Counted from the stretch's first letter, positions 34,586 to 44,041 are shown. The stretch is 64,000 nt of DNA from CAZPQM01 sp964588995 (GCA_964588995.1 CAZPQM010000001.1:124001-188000), one strand, 5' to 3'. Notes: generated by a model from the letters alone, not told the origin. Made by a program: numbers and translations.

Positions 34586-35497
34586 ATGAAACCGAAAATT
34601 ATTGCACTCTTTGGCGGCTCTGGCTTTTTAGGAAAATATGTCATTCATGAGCTCGTGAAGCAGGGTTATTATGTGAATGTGATTTCGCGCAATCCCTGGA
34701 AGGCTAGCAGCAATAAGGTGGTTGCCAGCCTGGGACAAATAACCTTTACGCAAGCCAACATCAAAGACGGCCAATCAATTAGGAACGCGATAAAAAATGC
34801 CGATATCGTCGTTAACCTCGTTGGCATTCTTTACGAAACACGGCACCAGCATTTTAGCGATATTCACGCGCGCGGCGCTGAGCGTATTGCACAAGCAGCA
34901 AAAAAATGTGGCATTGAACATATGATACAGCTCTCTGCCCTTGGCGTTGATAAAGCCACTACATCAAAATATGCACGCAGTAAATTAAATGGGGAGAAGG
35001 CGGTGCGTTCAGCTTTTCCCGGAGCCACACTGTTACGCCCCTCCGTTATCTTTGGACCCGAAGATAACTTTACCAATAAGTTCGCTGACATGGCGAGATT
35101 TAGCCCCTGCCTGCCGTTAATTGGCGGCGGTAATACTATGTTCCAGCCTATTTATGTAGGGGATGTGGCAAAGGCTATCGTCCGTATCATTGCAGAGCCC
35201 GACTTGCGAGGCAACAACTATGAGTTGGGTGGACCCGACCGTATGAGCTTTAAGGATATACTGCATTCTATAATGCAGATTACGCACCGAAAACGCTATC
35301 TCGTTACGCTACCTTTTCCTGTGGCGAAGCTTCTCGCAACTTTTTTACAGTTACTTCCCACCCCCCCCTTAACCCGGGATCAGGTGCGCCTGCTAAAGTA
35401 TGATAATGTTGTTTCGAAAAAAGCACTTGGCACTGAAACGCTTGGCCTAAAACCTGAGTCCTTCCATACGATAGTGCCCTCCTATTTGGAAAGCTAA
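34586..35497 (+). CDS. NDUFA9-like NAD(P)-binding protein (atypical SDR, complex I-associated family)
   Basis: Rossmann-fold protein of 303 residues. The N-terminal GGSGFLGKYV (10-19) is the dinucleotide loop, and VVNLVGILYE, LLRPSVIFGPEDNF and FQPIYVGDVAKAI are characteristic of the NDUFA9/complex I 39-kDa-like group of atypical short-chain dehydrogenases. The mitochondrial homologue stabilises complex I; the bacterial role is not established, though it may be similar. It lies two bases upstream of addA on the same strand. Confidence 0.75.
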   Translation: MKPKIIALFGGSGFLGKYVIHELVKQGYYVNVISRNPWKASSNKVVASLGQITFTQANIKDGQSIRNAIKNADIVVNLVGILYETRHQHFSDIHARGAERIAQAAKKCGIEHMIQLSALGVDKATTSKYARSKLNGEKAVRSAFPGATLLRPSVIFGPEDNFTNKFADMARFSPCLPLIGGGNTMFQPIYVGDVAKAIVRIIAEPDLRGNNYELGGPDRMSFKDILHSIMQITHRKRYLVTLPFPVAKLLATFLQLLPTPPLTRDQVRLLKYDNVVSKKALGTETLGLKPESFHTIVPSYLES

Positions 35498-35499
35498 TC

Positions 35500-38457
35500 A
35501 TGCCACTTACGGCTGAGCAGAAACTGGCATCCAATCCTGATTTCAATGTATGGGTTACGGCAAATGCCGGTACCGGAAAAACCAAAGTCCTTACCGATCG
35601 TTATATTCGTCTGCTCCTGCAAGGTAATTCACCCGAATCTATTCTATGCGTCACCTTTACCAATGCTGCTGCAGGTGAGATGAAAGAGCGGGTTCTTAAA
35701 AACCTGCGCGAATGGAACAATATGGGAGACCCTGCACTCAGGCAACTACTGGCTTCAGATTATGAGATAACTTATGGGGCGGACGAATTACAATCCGTCA
35801 GACATCTTTATTACCTGCTTTTAGAAGATGTACAAAAACTCAACATTCTGACCATCCATAGTTTTTGCCATAAATTACTTACCCTTTTTAGTTCTGAAGC
35901 CGGACTCAGACCCGGTTTTTCTTTAATGAGTGATCTCGACAGAGAGGCATTACTCAACGAAAGCGCTGAAGTCGTTTGCCAACGTGCTCAAGACCGTAAA
36001 GAAGGGCCACTTTATCATGCATTAGTCACCTTATCGGAAAAGTATACATTAACCTATATCTTTTCCAAACTCTTACCACCTCTTGTCGAAAAAAAGAAAA
36101 TTGGCACGAGTATCAATACACTCTTTCATGAAGAAACACAGCGATTTTCAGATGCCTTAAATTTGGTTATACGGAGCTTTAATAGTGCTTACGATACACT
36201 GAAACAACAATATAACCTGATAGATTTTGACGATCTTATTGTTAAAGCAGAAACACTATTAACAGACCGGGAAGCTTCCGGCTGGGTACGCTATAAATTA
36301 GATAAACGTATTGACCATGTGCTAGTAGATGAAGCGCAGGATACCAACCCTAGGCAATGGAAAATAATAGATGCGCTTATAGAAGATTTTTTTGCAGGTG
36401 AATCTGCCAGAAATACGAAGCGTACAATCTTTGTCGTGGGAGATGAGAAGCAATCTATTTATGGCTTTCAGGGCAGTAGACCTGATCTTTTTTCAGCGCA
36501 GCAGCAAAAAGTGTATACTAATTCCATAGCGAAGTTGAAGCACATCACACTACAAGATTCATTTCGTTCCGCTCAACCGATTATGGATATTGTAAATAGT
36601 ATATGTACGCAAATTCGTTACGCGAATAATATGCATCGTACAGCCCGCTCTGACTTAAAAGGTGCGGTGGCAATGCTTCCCTTAATACCCGAGATCGAAA
36701 AGAGCTCTCCGCCCAGCAAGCCTGTCCGGTGGGAAATATTTACAGAATACCCAAAGCTAGACGATGCGCATGTTAAATTAGCGAAGCAAATAGCGTCGCT
36801 TATTGCGCATTGGCTCAATACCGGAAAATACCTTGAGTCACGGCAATCTACCATACGTCCTCAAGATATAATGATCCTTTTTAAAAAACGCGTAACCGGA
36901 GATGTTATGAAAAAGGTGGCTGGTGCGCTTCATCAGGAAGGAATTGCCACTATTGGAGCTGATAGAATAAAGCTAAGCGACCATATTTTGTTTAGTGACA
37001 TTAAACGTCTGCTTATGTTTTTTCATAATCCAGATGACTGCTTTTCGTTGGCATGCGTCATAAAAAGTCCCGTACTGGGCTTAAGCGATGAGCATCTTGC
37101 CACGCTGCGCCTGCAACCGAATGAGACATTGTATGCTCAGTTAGCACATATAAAAGCCCCCCCTTATCAGGAGGCATACAAACTGCTTGAAAGGTGTATG
37201 GATGCTTACCACTCAGTACCTCCGCATCAACTAATTTACTACCTGTTTGAAACGTTGGGAATGAAACGAAGCTACCAGAAAAAGTTTGGAGCGGAAATAA
37301 ATGAGCTGCTACTCTTACTGTATGAAAATATGCAGCAGACACCTGAATTAGTACATATAGACGCCCTCATTTCATATTTCGACAGTGATACCGAACTAAA
37401 GAAAGATCCAAACGCATCCGAAAACGCTGTACGTCTATCGACCATTCATAACGCAAAAGGTTTACAAGCGCCGATTATTATTCTGGCAGATGCTACTGAT
37501 ACTCAGCGAGACGTAGCGGAATCAATCTATTGGGAAGAAAACACCCCCCTTTTATTACATGATAAAGATAAAAAACAGGAGGCCTATCTAAAGCAAAAAG
37601 AAGCGAATAAAAATCGCGCATTAAAAGAGGAAGAGCGTTTACTTTATGTTGCCCTAACACGTGCTGAGGAGGAACTTTACATAGGGGGCATACAGAGAAA
37701 ATCTGGTGATTTATATTGGTATGGCATGGTTGAAAAGGCACTCCAATCGCACGATGCTAAGCTCCAACATATGCCACCGTTTGATGAAGCTGTACTTATC
37801 CATACGGATAAAAACAAAACCAGTGTTGCTTCACCAGAATATGATGAAAGCGTCAAAAAGGTAGATATCCCTAAATATTTAACCTTACCCATCCAGAATG
37901 AGAAAGCGAGCATATCTGCTGAAACGAATAAAAATACGGCACACCCCAAACCAAATTTCAATGCAAAACTAGGGAGCTTTATTCATAAACTTTTAGAGCT
38001 TAACGGAAAGCGAGCAGGTAATTATGATATTCAAAAAGGTGTTCAATTACTCCATTCACGCTATTTTGATCAAAACACGCTCTCTGAGCAGGAACTTGTC
38101 AGTCAAGTAACTGCTTATCTATCCAATAGCACGTATCAAGCAATCCTGAAGCAAGATGGCGACCATAAATTTGAAGTAACACTATATGAAAAAGACGCCT
38201 GCGACCAATATAAATTATACCGTATTGACCACTTGATTTTTTCGAAAGACACGATAAAGATTATAGACTATAAAACAGGCAAGCCGTATGTTGATTGCGC
38301 TCTTCCGGAAGAAATATATAACCAGATGTATACCTATTATACACTTCTGCAGAAGCGTTTTAAGAATAAGAATATAGAGGTATATATATTTTGGCTACAA
38401 ATTGGCCAATCCGTTAAGCTGGATTTTGAAGGTGAAGAGCTTGAAATAACAAGTTGA
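35500..38457 (+). CDS. addA: AddA double-strand break repair helicase-nuclease
   Basis: UvrD-type helicase and nuclease subunit of AddAB, which resects double-strand breaks for RecA. Motif I is ANAGTGKTK (21-29), motif II VDEAQD (276-281), motif III GDEKQSIYGFQGSRPD, motif VI LLYVALTRAEEEL (about 714), and the C-terminal nuclease has DHLIFSK followed by IIDYKTGKPY (about 911-930). At 985 residues it is at the short end for alphaproteobacterial AddA. AddB normally lies just upstream but is absent here. Thioredoxin follows, as is usual in this group. Confidence 0.9.
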   Translation: MPLTAEQKLASNPDFNVWVTANAGTGKTKVLTDRYIRLLLQGNSPESILCVTFTNAAAGEMKERVLKNLREWNNMGDPALRQLLASDYEITYGADELQSVRHLYYLLLEDVQKLNILTIHSFCHKLLTLFSSEAGLRPGFSLMSDLDREALLNESAEVVCQRAQDRKEGPLYHALVTLSEKYTLTYIFSKLLPPLVEKKKIGTSINTLFHEETQRFSDALNLVIRSFNSAYDTLKQQYNLIDFDDLIVKAETLLTDREASGWVRYKLDKRIDHVLVDEAQDTNPRQWKIIDALIEDFFAGESARNTKRTIFVVGDEKQSIYGFQGSRPDLFSAQQQKVYTNSIAKLKHITLQDSFRSAQPIMDIVNSICTQIRYANNMHRTARSDLKGAVAMLPLIPEIEKSSPPSKPVRWEIFTEYPKLDDAHVKLAKQIASLIAHWLNTGKYLESRQSTIRPQDIMILFKKRVTGDVMKKVAGALHQEGIATIGADRIKLSDHILFSDIKRLLMFFHNPDDCFSLACVIKSPVLGLSDEHLATLRLQPNETLYAQLAHIKAPPYQEAYKLLERCMDAYHSVPPHQLIYYLFETLGMKRSYQKKFGAEINELLLLLYENMQQTPELVHIDALISYFDSDTELKKDPNASENAVRLSTIHNAKGLQAPIIILADATDTQRDVAESIYWEENTPLLLHDKDKKQEAYLKQKEANKNRALKEEERLLYVALTRAEEELYIGGIQRKSGDLYWYGMVEKALQSHDAKLQHMPPFDEAVLIHTDKNKTSVASPEYDESVKKVDIPKYLTLPIQNEKASISAETNKNTAHPKPNFNAKLGSFIHKLLELNGKRAGNYDIQKGVQLLHSRYFDQNTLSEQELVSQVTAYLSNSTYQAILKQDGDHKFEVTLYEKDACDQYKLYRIDHLIFSKDTIKIIDYKTGKPYVDCALPEEIYNQMYTYYTLLQKRFKNKNIEVYIFWLQIGQSVKLDFEGEELEITS

Positions 38458-38498
38458 ACTGTTATATGTAGTTTGGTTTAGCAATAAAGGAAAAGCAA

Positions 38499-38816
38499 AT
38501 GGCGAAAAATACAACTGATACTAACTTCAAGCAGGATGTTCTGAATAATGATAAGCCAGTTCTTGTTGACTTTTGGGCGGAATGGTGTGGCCCATGCCGC
38601 CAGCTTTCCCCTATAGTCGATCAGATCGCAGACGAAAATGCGCAGATCGATGTGTATAAAGTCAATATTGATGAGAACCCGGAAACACCTGCTCAGCACG
38701 GCGTGCGAGGCATACCTACATTAATCTTATTTAAAGGCGGCAAGCCTGTAGCGACCAAAGTCGGTGCTGCTCCAAAATCCACGCTTAATGACTGGATTAA
38801 TGAAAATCTAGGCTAA
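38499..38816 (+). CDS. trxA: Thioredoxin
   Basis: Cytoplasmic protein-disulfide reductant of 105 residues. The active site WCGPC is at residues 29-33, and the cis-proline loop GIPTLILFKGG follows at the expected distance. Size and motifs are those of classical Trx1. An AAAGGAAAAG stretch serves as the ribosome site. The addA-trxA order is common in alphaproteobacteria. It converges with the DUF2125-like gene, three bases away. Confidence 0.96.
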   Translation: MAKNTTDTNFKQDVLNNDKPVLVDFWAEWCGPCRQLSPIVDQIADENAQIDVYKVNIDENPETPAQHGVRGIPTLILFKGGKPVATKVGAAPKSTLNDWINENLG

Positions 38817-38819
38817 CTA

Positions 38820-39965
38820 TTACTTAGCCAACATTATTTTTTGATACGTTGATATCACATCAGCCAAGCTCGTTGTGTTTATTGTCATGGAACCGGGTTC
38901 GGAATGCTCAATTACGAGCATAATATCATCTTCATTATAAAACGAGCCGATAGCGCTTAAAAACTCTCGCAAACGTTTTGCATATCCTTCGGCATCAACG
39001 CCGGGTAATGCTAAGCTTTGCTGCTCAGCTTGAAGGGCAGCATACCGAGAATAAAGCGAGATAATCTCAGCAGTATGCGTTAAGTTTACGCGCAACACAC
39101 CTGTAGGCAACATAACTCCGTAGCTTGTTAAACGTATATTACCATCTAACGCTACCTCAAAAAGATCGTTTTGAATGTTGATGTAATCTATGAGTAAAGT
39201 ATGCATACTTTCTAAGGTAGATTCATTGAGCTTACGTAACACACTTAAGCTTCCAGAATAATTAAAACTTCCAATACGCTCGTAATAGGTTTGGAAATAA
39301 TCAATGAATTGATCTCCACTTTCCTCAACAGTAAAGTTATCTAGCCCATCAGGGTTATGGATAACATCGCTCGCAGCAAATGTTATTTGTGTTTTCTGTA
39401 ATTGTCCTTGATCATGCAGTATAAAACGACCTTTTATGGAAAGAGCGTCAGCTTTGGATATAATCTGCCCATTACTACCCACCAATACAATACTATCTGT
39501 TGTAAAGGAGCTGGAAAACAAAGACGCAAGCGACAACTCTGATGTTTGTTCCTTGAGGGGTTTCCTTAACGTAAGGTTGACAAGCGCGTTTTCGGATAGC
39601 CGAATTTCACTGCGTAAATTTTCGTGTCTTAAAAAGAGCGTATCAGGAAAATGAATCTGTATCGCATGCTCATTTTCAGAAAGCACCAAATGAATTGGAT
39701 TTTCCGTAACTATTTCAGTACTTGTTCTGTCCAGAGGGTTCAATGTTAATTTCGCTCCCTCTAGAACAACGCTGTGTCTAAATGGAAAACCCGTAACGGA
39801 TACTTCACCAGCTTTTAATAAAAATTTAGAGCTTACAATCTTATCTACCGCTTGGAGAAGGTTCTGCGTATGGATGGTTAGCTGATTCTCAATATGTTTC
39901 CACCACACCGCATAAACAAAGATTATGGTAACTAATAGGCCGAAAAATGTTAGCGTCTTTTTCAT
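38820..39965 (-). CDS. DUF2125-like membrane-anchored protein of unknown function
   Basis: Protein of 381 residues with one N-terminal membrane helix (about 4-22) and a large, beta-rich, probably periplasmic domain. The segment VSVTGFPFRHSVVLEGAKL near residue 60 resembles the GxPF(R)-type motif of DUF2125 proteins of alphaproteobacteria. There are no catalytic motifs. I use the ATG at 39965; a TTG three codons earlier would overlap the ferredoxin stop. It directly follows the ferredoxin gene, which may be coincidental. Confidence 0.5.
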   Translation of the reverse strand: MKKTLTFFGLLVTIIFVYAVWWKHIENQLTIHTQNLLQAVDKIVSSKFLLKAGEVSVTGFPFRHSVVLEGAKLTLNPLDRTSTEIVTENPIHLVLSENEHAIQIHFPDTLFLRHENLRSEIRLSENALVNLTLRKPLKEQTSELSLASLFSSSFTTDSIVLVGSNGQIISKADALSIKGRFILHDQGQLQKTQITFAASDVIHNPDGLDNFTVEESGDQFIDYFQTYYERIGSFNYSGSLSVLRKLNESTLESMHTLLIDYINIQNDLFEVALDGNIRLTSYGVMLPTGVLRVNLTHTAEIISLYSRYAALQAEQQSLALPGVDAEGYAKRLREFLSAIGSFYNEDDIMLVIEHSEPGSMTINTTSLADVISTYQKIMLAK

Positions 39966-39966
39966 A

Positions 39967-40302
39967 TTATCCAACCGATACGTTATTACTGGTTTCCGGT
40001 AACCGCAGACGAAGTCCGTTTAGATGATCATCAACCATTATCTGACACCCCAGACGTGACGTTCGTGTCAGGCCGAAAGCCAGATCAAGCATATCTTCTT
40101 CTTCTTCGCTCGGTTCGGGCAGCGCGTAAAAGGCCTGCTCGTCTTCTATTATAATATGACATGTTGAACACGCTAGCGAACCCTCGCATGCCCCCTCAAT
40201 CGGGATATCATTTTTGTGCGCGACCTCTAAAATGGAAATTCCGTTAGGAGCGTCTATAGTTTTTTCCGTTCCATCAGGATATATAAAAATGATTTCAGTC
40301 AT
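39967..40302 (-). CDS. fdx: ISC-type 2Fe-2S ferredoxin
   Basis: Small electron carrier of 111 residues of the adrenodoxin/ISC class, used in Fe-S cluster assembly. The cluster ligands are C39, C45, C48 and C86, in the pattern Cx5Cx2C plus a distant cysteine, and the surface is acidic (EPSEEEEDML). It lies 106 bases downstream of iscS on the same strand. In complete isc operons iscU, iscA, hscB and hscA lie between these two genes; here that space holds no coding sequence. Confidence 0.93.
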   Translation of the reverse strand: MTEIIFIYPDGTEKTIDAPNGISILEVAHKNDIPIEGACEGSLACSTCHIIIEDEQAFYALPEPSEEEEDMLDLAFGLTRTSRLGCQIMVDDHLNGLRLRLPETSNNVSVG

Positions 40303-40408
40303 ATGGCCTCTTACTATGTAGTTAGTTCAATCTAAGTTGCAGCGCCTTTAACTCGGATGTTGTGTGATTGGTACTTCTATATGATAATACTGGCTAAATC
40401 CTCTGTTC

Positions 40409-41590
40409 TCAAGCTGCTGATATGGTTTTCTTCAATGAACGGTCTCGCAATCGCTGTATCGTCGATTGCATAACGTCGATAGCTTTATCAATTTCTTCAT
40501 CGGTGGTAAATCTTCCAATGCCAAAACGAATCGATGTATGAGACATTTCATCCTTTACACCCAAAGCATGTAGTACATGAGAGGGCTGCACTTGCGACGA
40601 TGCGCATGCAGAACCTGTAGATACTGCTAGCTCACGAATTGCCATCAAGAGCGACTCTGACTGCACTCCCTCATAATTCACGTTAAGATTACCATAATAA
40701 CGTTGTTCCAGCGATCCATTCACATTACTGCCCGGAATATCTACAACAATACCTTGCATAAGCTTTTTGTAGAGTCGTTTAGTACGCTCATACTCCTGTT
40801 GCATTTCATCGCTCGCTATTTTTGCAGCTTCGCCCAACCCTACGACTAAAGGTGTCGGTAGTGTTCCCGGTCGTAATCCCCGCTCCTGACCACCACCATG
40901 AAATAAAGGCTGCAAGCGAACGCGGGGCCTTCTTCGTACATATAACGCGCCCACTCCTTTAGGTGCATAAAATTTATGCCCGCTAATGCTAAGAAGATCT
41001 ATATGCATCGCATCGACATCAAGCGGCATCTTTCCATATGCCTGAGCAGCATCCGTATGAAACAAGACATTATGTTTTCTGCAAATGCCACCAATTTCCA
41101 ATAAAGGTTGAATCACGCCAATTTCATTATTGATTGCCATAATAGAAACAAGCAATGTGTCTGCTCTTATAGAGGTTTCCAGTAGCTCCAGATCGATTAT
41201 ACCCTCAGAATTAACTGGTAATATCGTTAATTCAAAACCATCACGCTCTAATTGCCTGCAGCTTTCCAGTACACAACTATGCTCGGTAGCAACAGTGACT
41301 ATGTGACGCTTTCGCGATTTGTAAAAATGCGCGCATCCTTTAATGGCAAGGTTATTTGACTCCGTCGCACCGGATGTAAAAACTATCTCCTGCTTATGGG
41401 CGTTTATTAGCTGCGCTACGTGCTCTCGAGCAATTTCGACTGCCTCATCTGCACGCCAGCCGAAAGCATGCGTTCTGGAATGAGAGTTTCCATAGTGCTC
41501 AGTGAAGTAAGGTCGCATCGCTTCAACTACACGTGGGTCAGTAGGCGTTGTGGATTGATAATCCAAATAAATGACGGGAGATTTAGCCAT
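40409..41590 (-). CDS. iscS: Cysteine desulfurase IscS
   Basis: PLP enzyme of 393 residues that removes sulfur from cysteine for Fe-S clusters and thiolated tRNA. The PLP lysine is K206 in SGHKFYAPKG, and the catalytic cysteine is C329 in STGSACASSQVQPSH, within the long flexible loop typical of IscS. The ATG at 41590 overlaps the end of the upstream desulfurase by 8 bases; an earlier in-frame start at 41617 is less likely. It is the last gene of the cysE-iscR-desulfurase operon. Confidence 0.94.
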   Translation of the reverse strand: MAKSPVIYLDYQSTTPTDPRVVEAMRPYFTEHYGNSHSRTHAFGWRADEAVEIAREHVAQLINAHKQEIVFTSGATESNNLAIKGCAHFYKSRKRHIVTVATEHSCVLESCRQLERDGFELTILPVNSEGIIDLELLETSIRADTLLVSIMAINNEIGVIQPLLEIGGICRKHNVLFHTDAAQAYGKMPLDVDAMHIDLLSISGHKFYAPKGVGALYVRRRPRVRLQPLFHGGGQERGLRPGTLPTPLVVGLGEAAKIASDEMQQEYERTKRLYKKLMQGIVVDIPGSNVNGSLEQRYYGNLNVNYEGVQSESLLMAIRELAVSTGSACASSQVQPSHVLHALGVKDEMSHTSIRFGIGRFTTDEEIDKAIDVMQSTIQRLRDRSLKKTISAA

Positions 41591-42734
41591 TAGTCTGCAA
41601 CGTACTTTGAGTAGCATTTTTCCTTAGAGGAGTTTGTGAAACCGAAGCATTTTGTGTCATTCCTTTCGTTTGCTGATGCAACGTTTTCCATACTTTTAGG
41701 AAAGCATCAATATCACTTTGCGTCGTCTCTTTTCCATAACTAAGCCTAATAACTTCTGTCGCATTTTCAGGAGTAAATCCCATTGCGAGCAATACATGTG
41801 AGGCTTCGACTTTCCCCGATGAACAGGCTGAACCAGAACTAACCGCTATGCCGTGTAAGTCAAAATGAATAAGTTGCGTATGATTTTTCACCCCTGGCAT
41901 TCTGATAGCTAAAGTATTAGGGAGTTGATCACACTCGCCGCCAATCAAACTATCTGGATAATCTGCAAAATGTTGCCGAATATACCGCTTGTGACGATCA
42001 CTTGTAAGTTCTAGATGATTGGCAGCGGCCTGAAAGCCTGCGATACCTGCTATATTTTCCGTTCCTGCCCGGCGATATTTTTCCTGCGCACCACCGAAAA
42101 ACATAGGTTTAAGCGGAAGCCCTTTTTTAATGATTAAGGCGCCAATACCTTTAGGGCCGCCAATTTTATGAGCTGATAGGGTCGCTGCATCAACGCCTGT
42201 ATCATCGAAACTCCAAGAGATTTTTCCATAAGCCTGCGTTGAATCCATATGTAAGAATGCTTTGTAAGCACGTGTTAACCTCAGAATAGCATCCACAGGC
42301 TGGATGATACCGGTTTCACTATTAGCCACCTGAATCGATACGAGCGCACCTTCACCCTGTTTTTGCAGCCAAGACTCTAACAGATCGAGTTTGATCATAC
42401 CGTTGCGGTTTACGGGAATAATATAAGCGCCGCGCTTTTTTGCAGGCTCTAATATAGATAAATGCTCCACCGATGATGTGGCGATAGCACCATGACCTAT
42501 ACCGTGTAAGGCCAAATTATTCGCTTCCGTGCCCGAACTCGTAAACACCAAATCAGCATTGCCAGCCCCTGCAGAAGCTAGAATATCCTGCCTTGCCTGC
42601 CGAAGGAGGGCTTTCAGTTGCCTTCCATAACTATGCTGAGATGAAGGATTCCCTGTCATGCGAAGCGTTTCGCTGATGGCATCGATGACAACATCCAACA
42701 CGGGCGCACTCGCATTATAGTCCAGATAGGTCAT
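41583..42734 (-). CDS. Second cysteine desulfurase (NifS/IscS-like)
   Basis: Paralogue of the downstream IscS, 383 residues. It keeps the PLP lysine K190 in LSAHKIGGPKG and the catalytic cysteine C304 in SSGSACSSGKVEASH, so it should be active. Overall it is clearly diverged from IscS, and such a pair next to iscR is known in Rickettsia (spl1 and iscS). Whether it serves a separate sulfur acceptor is unknown. The ATG at 42734 overlaps the iscR stop by four bases (ATGA). Confidence 0.88.
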   Translation of the reverse strand: MTYLDYNASAPVLDVVIDAISETLRMTGNPSSQHSYGRQLKALLRQARQDILASAGAGNADLVFTSSGTEANNLALHGIGHGAIATSSVEHLSILEPAKKRGAYIIPVNRNGMIKLDLLESWLQKQGEGALVSIQVANSETGIIQPVDAILRLTRAYKAFLHMDSTQAYGKISWSFDDTGVDAATLSAHKIGGPKGIGALIIKKGLPLKPMFFGGAQEKYRRAGTENIAGIAGFQAAANHLELTSDRHKRYIRQHFADYPDSLIGGECDQLPNTLAIRMPGVKNHTQLIHFDLHGIAVSSGSACSSGKVEASHVLLAMGFTPENATEVIRLSYGKETTQSDIDAFLKVWKTLHQQTKGMTQNASVSQTPLRKNATQSTLQTNG

Positions 42735-43198
42735 GCCGACACTTCCCAATTAGAGGATTCGGTGATCAGGTCGCTATTGTTATACAGCAGCTTTTGCTGT
42801 GATACATCAAGTAACGATATAGATGCTAAATAGTTGCCTATCAGCTGTTCAAGCCCTGCCCACAAATCATGCGTAACGCAACGACCGGCTTCTTTCGTAC
42901 ATCGCTTTTGCAGCCGATTACCGCATTGAGTCATTTGTACGGGTTCCTCAATTGCCATAATAATATCCGCAATGCTAATATCGGAAGGATGTCCTTTTAG
43001 TTTATAGCCACCGCCCGGCCCACGCACCGAATAGACAACGCCAGCTTTCCGCAACTTAGCAAATATCTGTTCGAGGTATGCAATGGTAATACCTTGACGT
43101 AATGCAATCTCGGATAAAGGAATCGGGGCAGATTGGTAGCGCGAAGCTAGATCGACCATAGCAGTCACCGCATAGCGCGCTTTAGCTGTTAACATCAT
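42731..43198 (-). CDS. iscR: Rrf2-family regulator, IscR-like Fe-S sensor
   Basis: Transcription factor of 155 residues with an N-terminal winged helix (TAKARYAVTAMVDLA, SVRGPGGGYKL) and a cluster-binding loop containing C92, C100, C107 and H110. This Cys3-His arrangement is that of IscR, though the first spacing is two residues longer than in E. coli. It probably senses Fe-S status and controls its own operon. A GGAGG site precedes the ATG, and the start overlaps the cysE stop by four bases. Confidence 0.87.
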   Translation of the reverse strand: MMLTAKARYAVTAMVDLASRYQSAPIPLSEIALRQGITIAYLEQIFAKLRKAGVVYSVRGPGGGYKLKGHPSDISIADIIMAIEEPVQMTQCGNRLQKRCTKEAGRCVTHDLWAGLEQLIGNYLASISLLDVSQQKLLYNNSDLITESSNWEVSA

Positions 43199-43923
43199 GG
43201 CCGAGATCCTCCACGCTCATCTTTATGCACTTCCCAGTTATTAGCTGTTTGCTGCAACTCAGATTCTTTAGCCTCTATTTCATCTAGCCTTTTCTGCAAA
43301 CGTTCTACCTGCCTATTGAGTTTCATTATCATGTCTTGCCTCGGATCTTTTTGCGCGGCTTTGACATCGCCATATGCGTCAAAGGGCATATCATCATAGT
43401 GTTTATGCTTGGCCACTTCACGTGCAGGAACACCTACTACGGTAGTATCCGCCTTGACATCCTTAACCACGACAGCATTAGAACCAATACGCGCGCCTGA
43501 ACCGATTTTTATGGGTCCTAGAAGTTGCGCTCCGGATCCTATTACGACACCATCTTCTATCTGCGGGTGACGGACTCCGGGCTGAGCGGAGGTCCCGCCT
43601 AGTGTGACGCCATGATATAGCGTAACATAATCTCCTATTGTCGCCGTTTCACCAATCACTACACCCATTCCATGATCTATAAAAAAGCGATGCCCGATGG
43701 TAGCGCCAGGGTGAATTTCAATACCCGTGATAAATCGAGAAAATTGCGAAATAACTCGTGATACAAGCCTTAAAGGCAACCTGCTACGCCATAATCTATG
43801 CGCAATACGATGCAGGATCAGGGCATGAAAACCCGGATAGCAGAGTATAATTTCCAAACGTGATTTGGCAGCAGGATCACGATCGAAGAATGAATCAATT
43901 TCAGCAAAAAAACGCTTTAGCAC
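43195..43923 (-). CDS. cysE: Serine O-acetyltransferase (CysE)
   Basis: First committed enzyme of cysteine synthesis, making O-acetylserine. The 242-residue protein has the helical N-terminal domain and a left-handed beta-helix with IHPGATIGHRFFIDHGMGVVIGE split across residues 92-114, the latter carrying the active-site DH. The C-terminus is a charged coiled segment longer than in E. coli CysE. Start is a GTG at 43923 with AAAGG seven bases before it. It heads the operon with iscR and two desulfurases, linking cysteine supply to its use as a sulfur source. Confidence 0.92.
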   Translation of the reverse strand: MLKRFFAEIDSFFDRDPAAKSRLEIILCYPGFHALILHRIAHRLWRSRLPLRLVSRVISQFSRFITGIEIHPGATIGHRFFIDHGMGVVIGETATIGDYVTLYHGVTLGGTSAQPGVRHPQIEDGVVIGSGAQLLGPIKIGSGARIGSNAVVVKDVKADTTVVGVPAREVAKHKHYDDMPFDAYGDVKAAQKDPRQDMIMKLNRQVERLQKRLDEIEAKESELQQTANNWEVHKDERGGSRP

Positions 43924-43980
43924 GCATACACCTTTACAAACAGAAACTTACTTATTATATGATAATTGCTTTTAAAAATC

Positions 43981-44011
43981 GGGTATTATTTAACAGAAAC
44001 GTATAATACCC
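43981..44011. promoter_or_regulatory. Perfect inverted repeat between divergent cysE and hydrolase genes
   Basis: GGGTATTAT at 43981-43989 and its exact reverse complement ATAATACCC at 44003-44011 are separated by 13 bases. The right arm includes a TATAAT hexamer facing the hydrolase. The site lies 58 bases from the cysE start and 30 from the hydrolase start. A dimeric repressor site for either or both genes is the simplest reading. IscR itself is a candidate, though the sequence is not a recognisable E. coli-type IscR site. Confidence 0.5.
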
Positions 44012-44041
44012 TACTAAAATAGTCAAGTATATAGGTAAGAT

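Noticed and set aside
35500..38457. AddA as a truncated pseudogene because of its length.
   Set aside because: All helicase motifs and the C-terminal nuclease motif are present in one open frame; it is short but appears complete.
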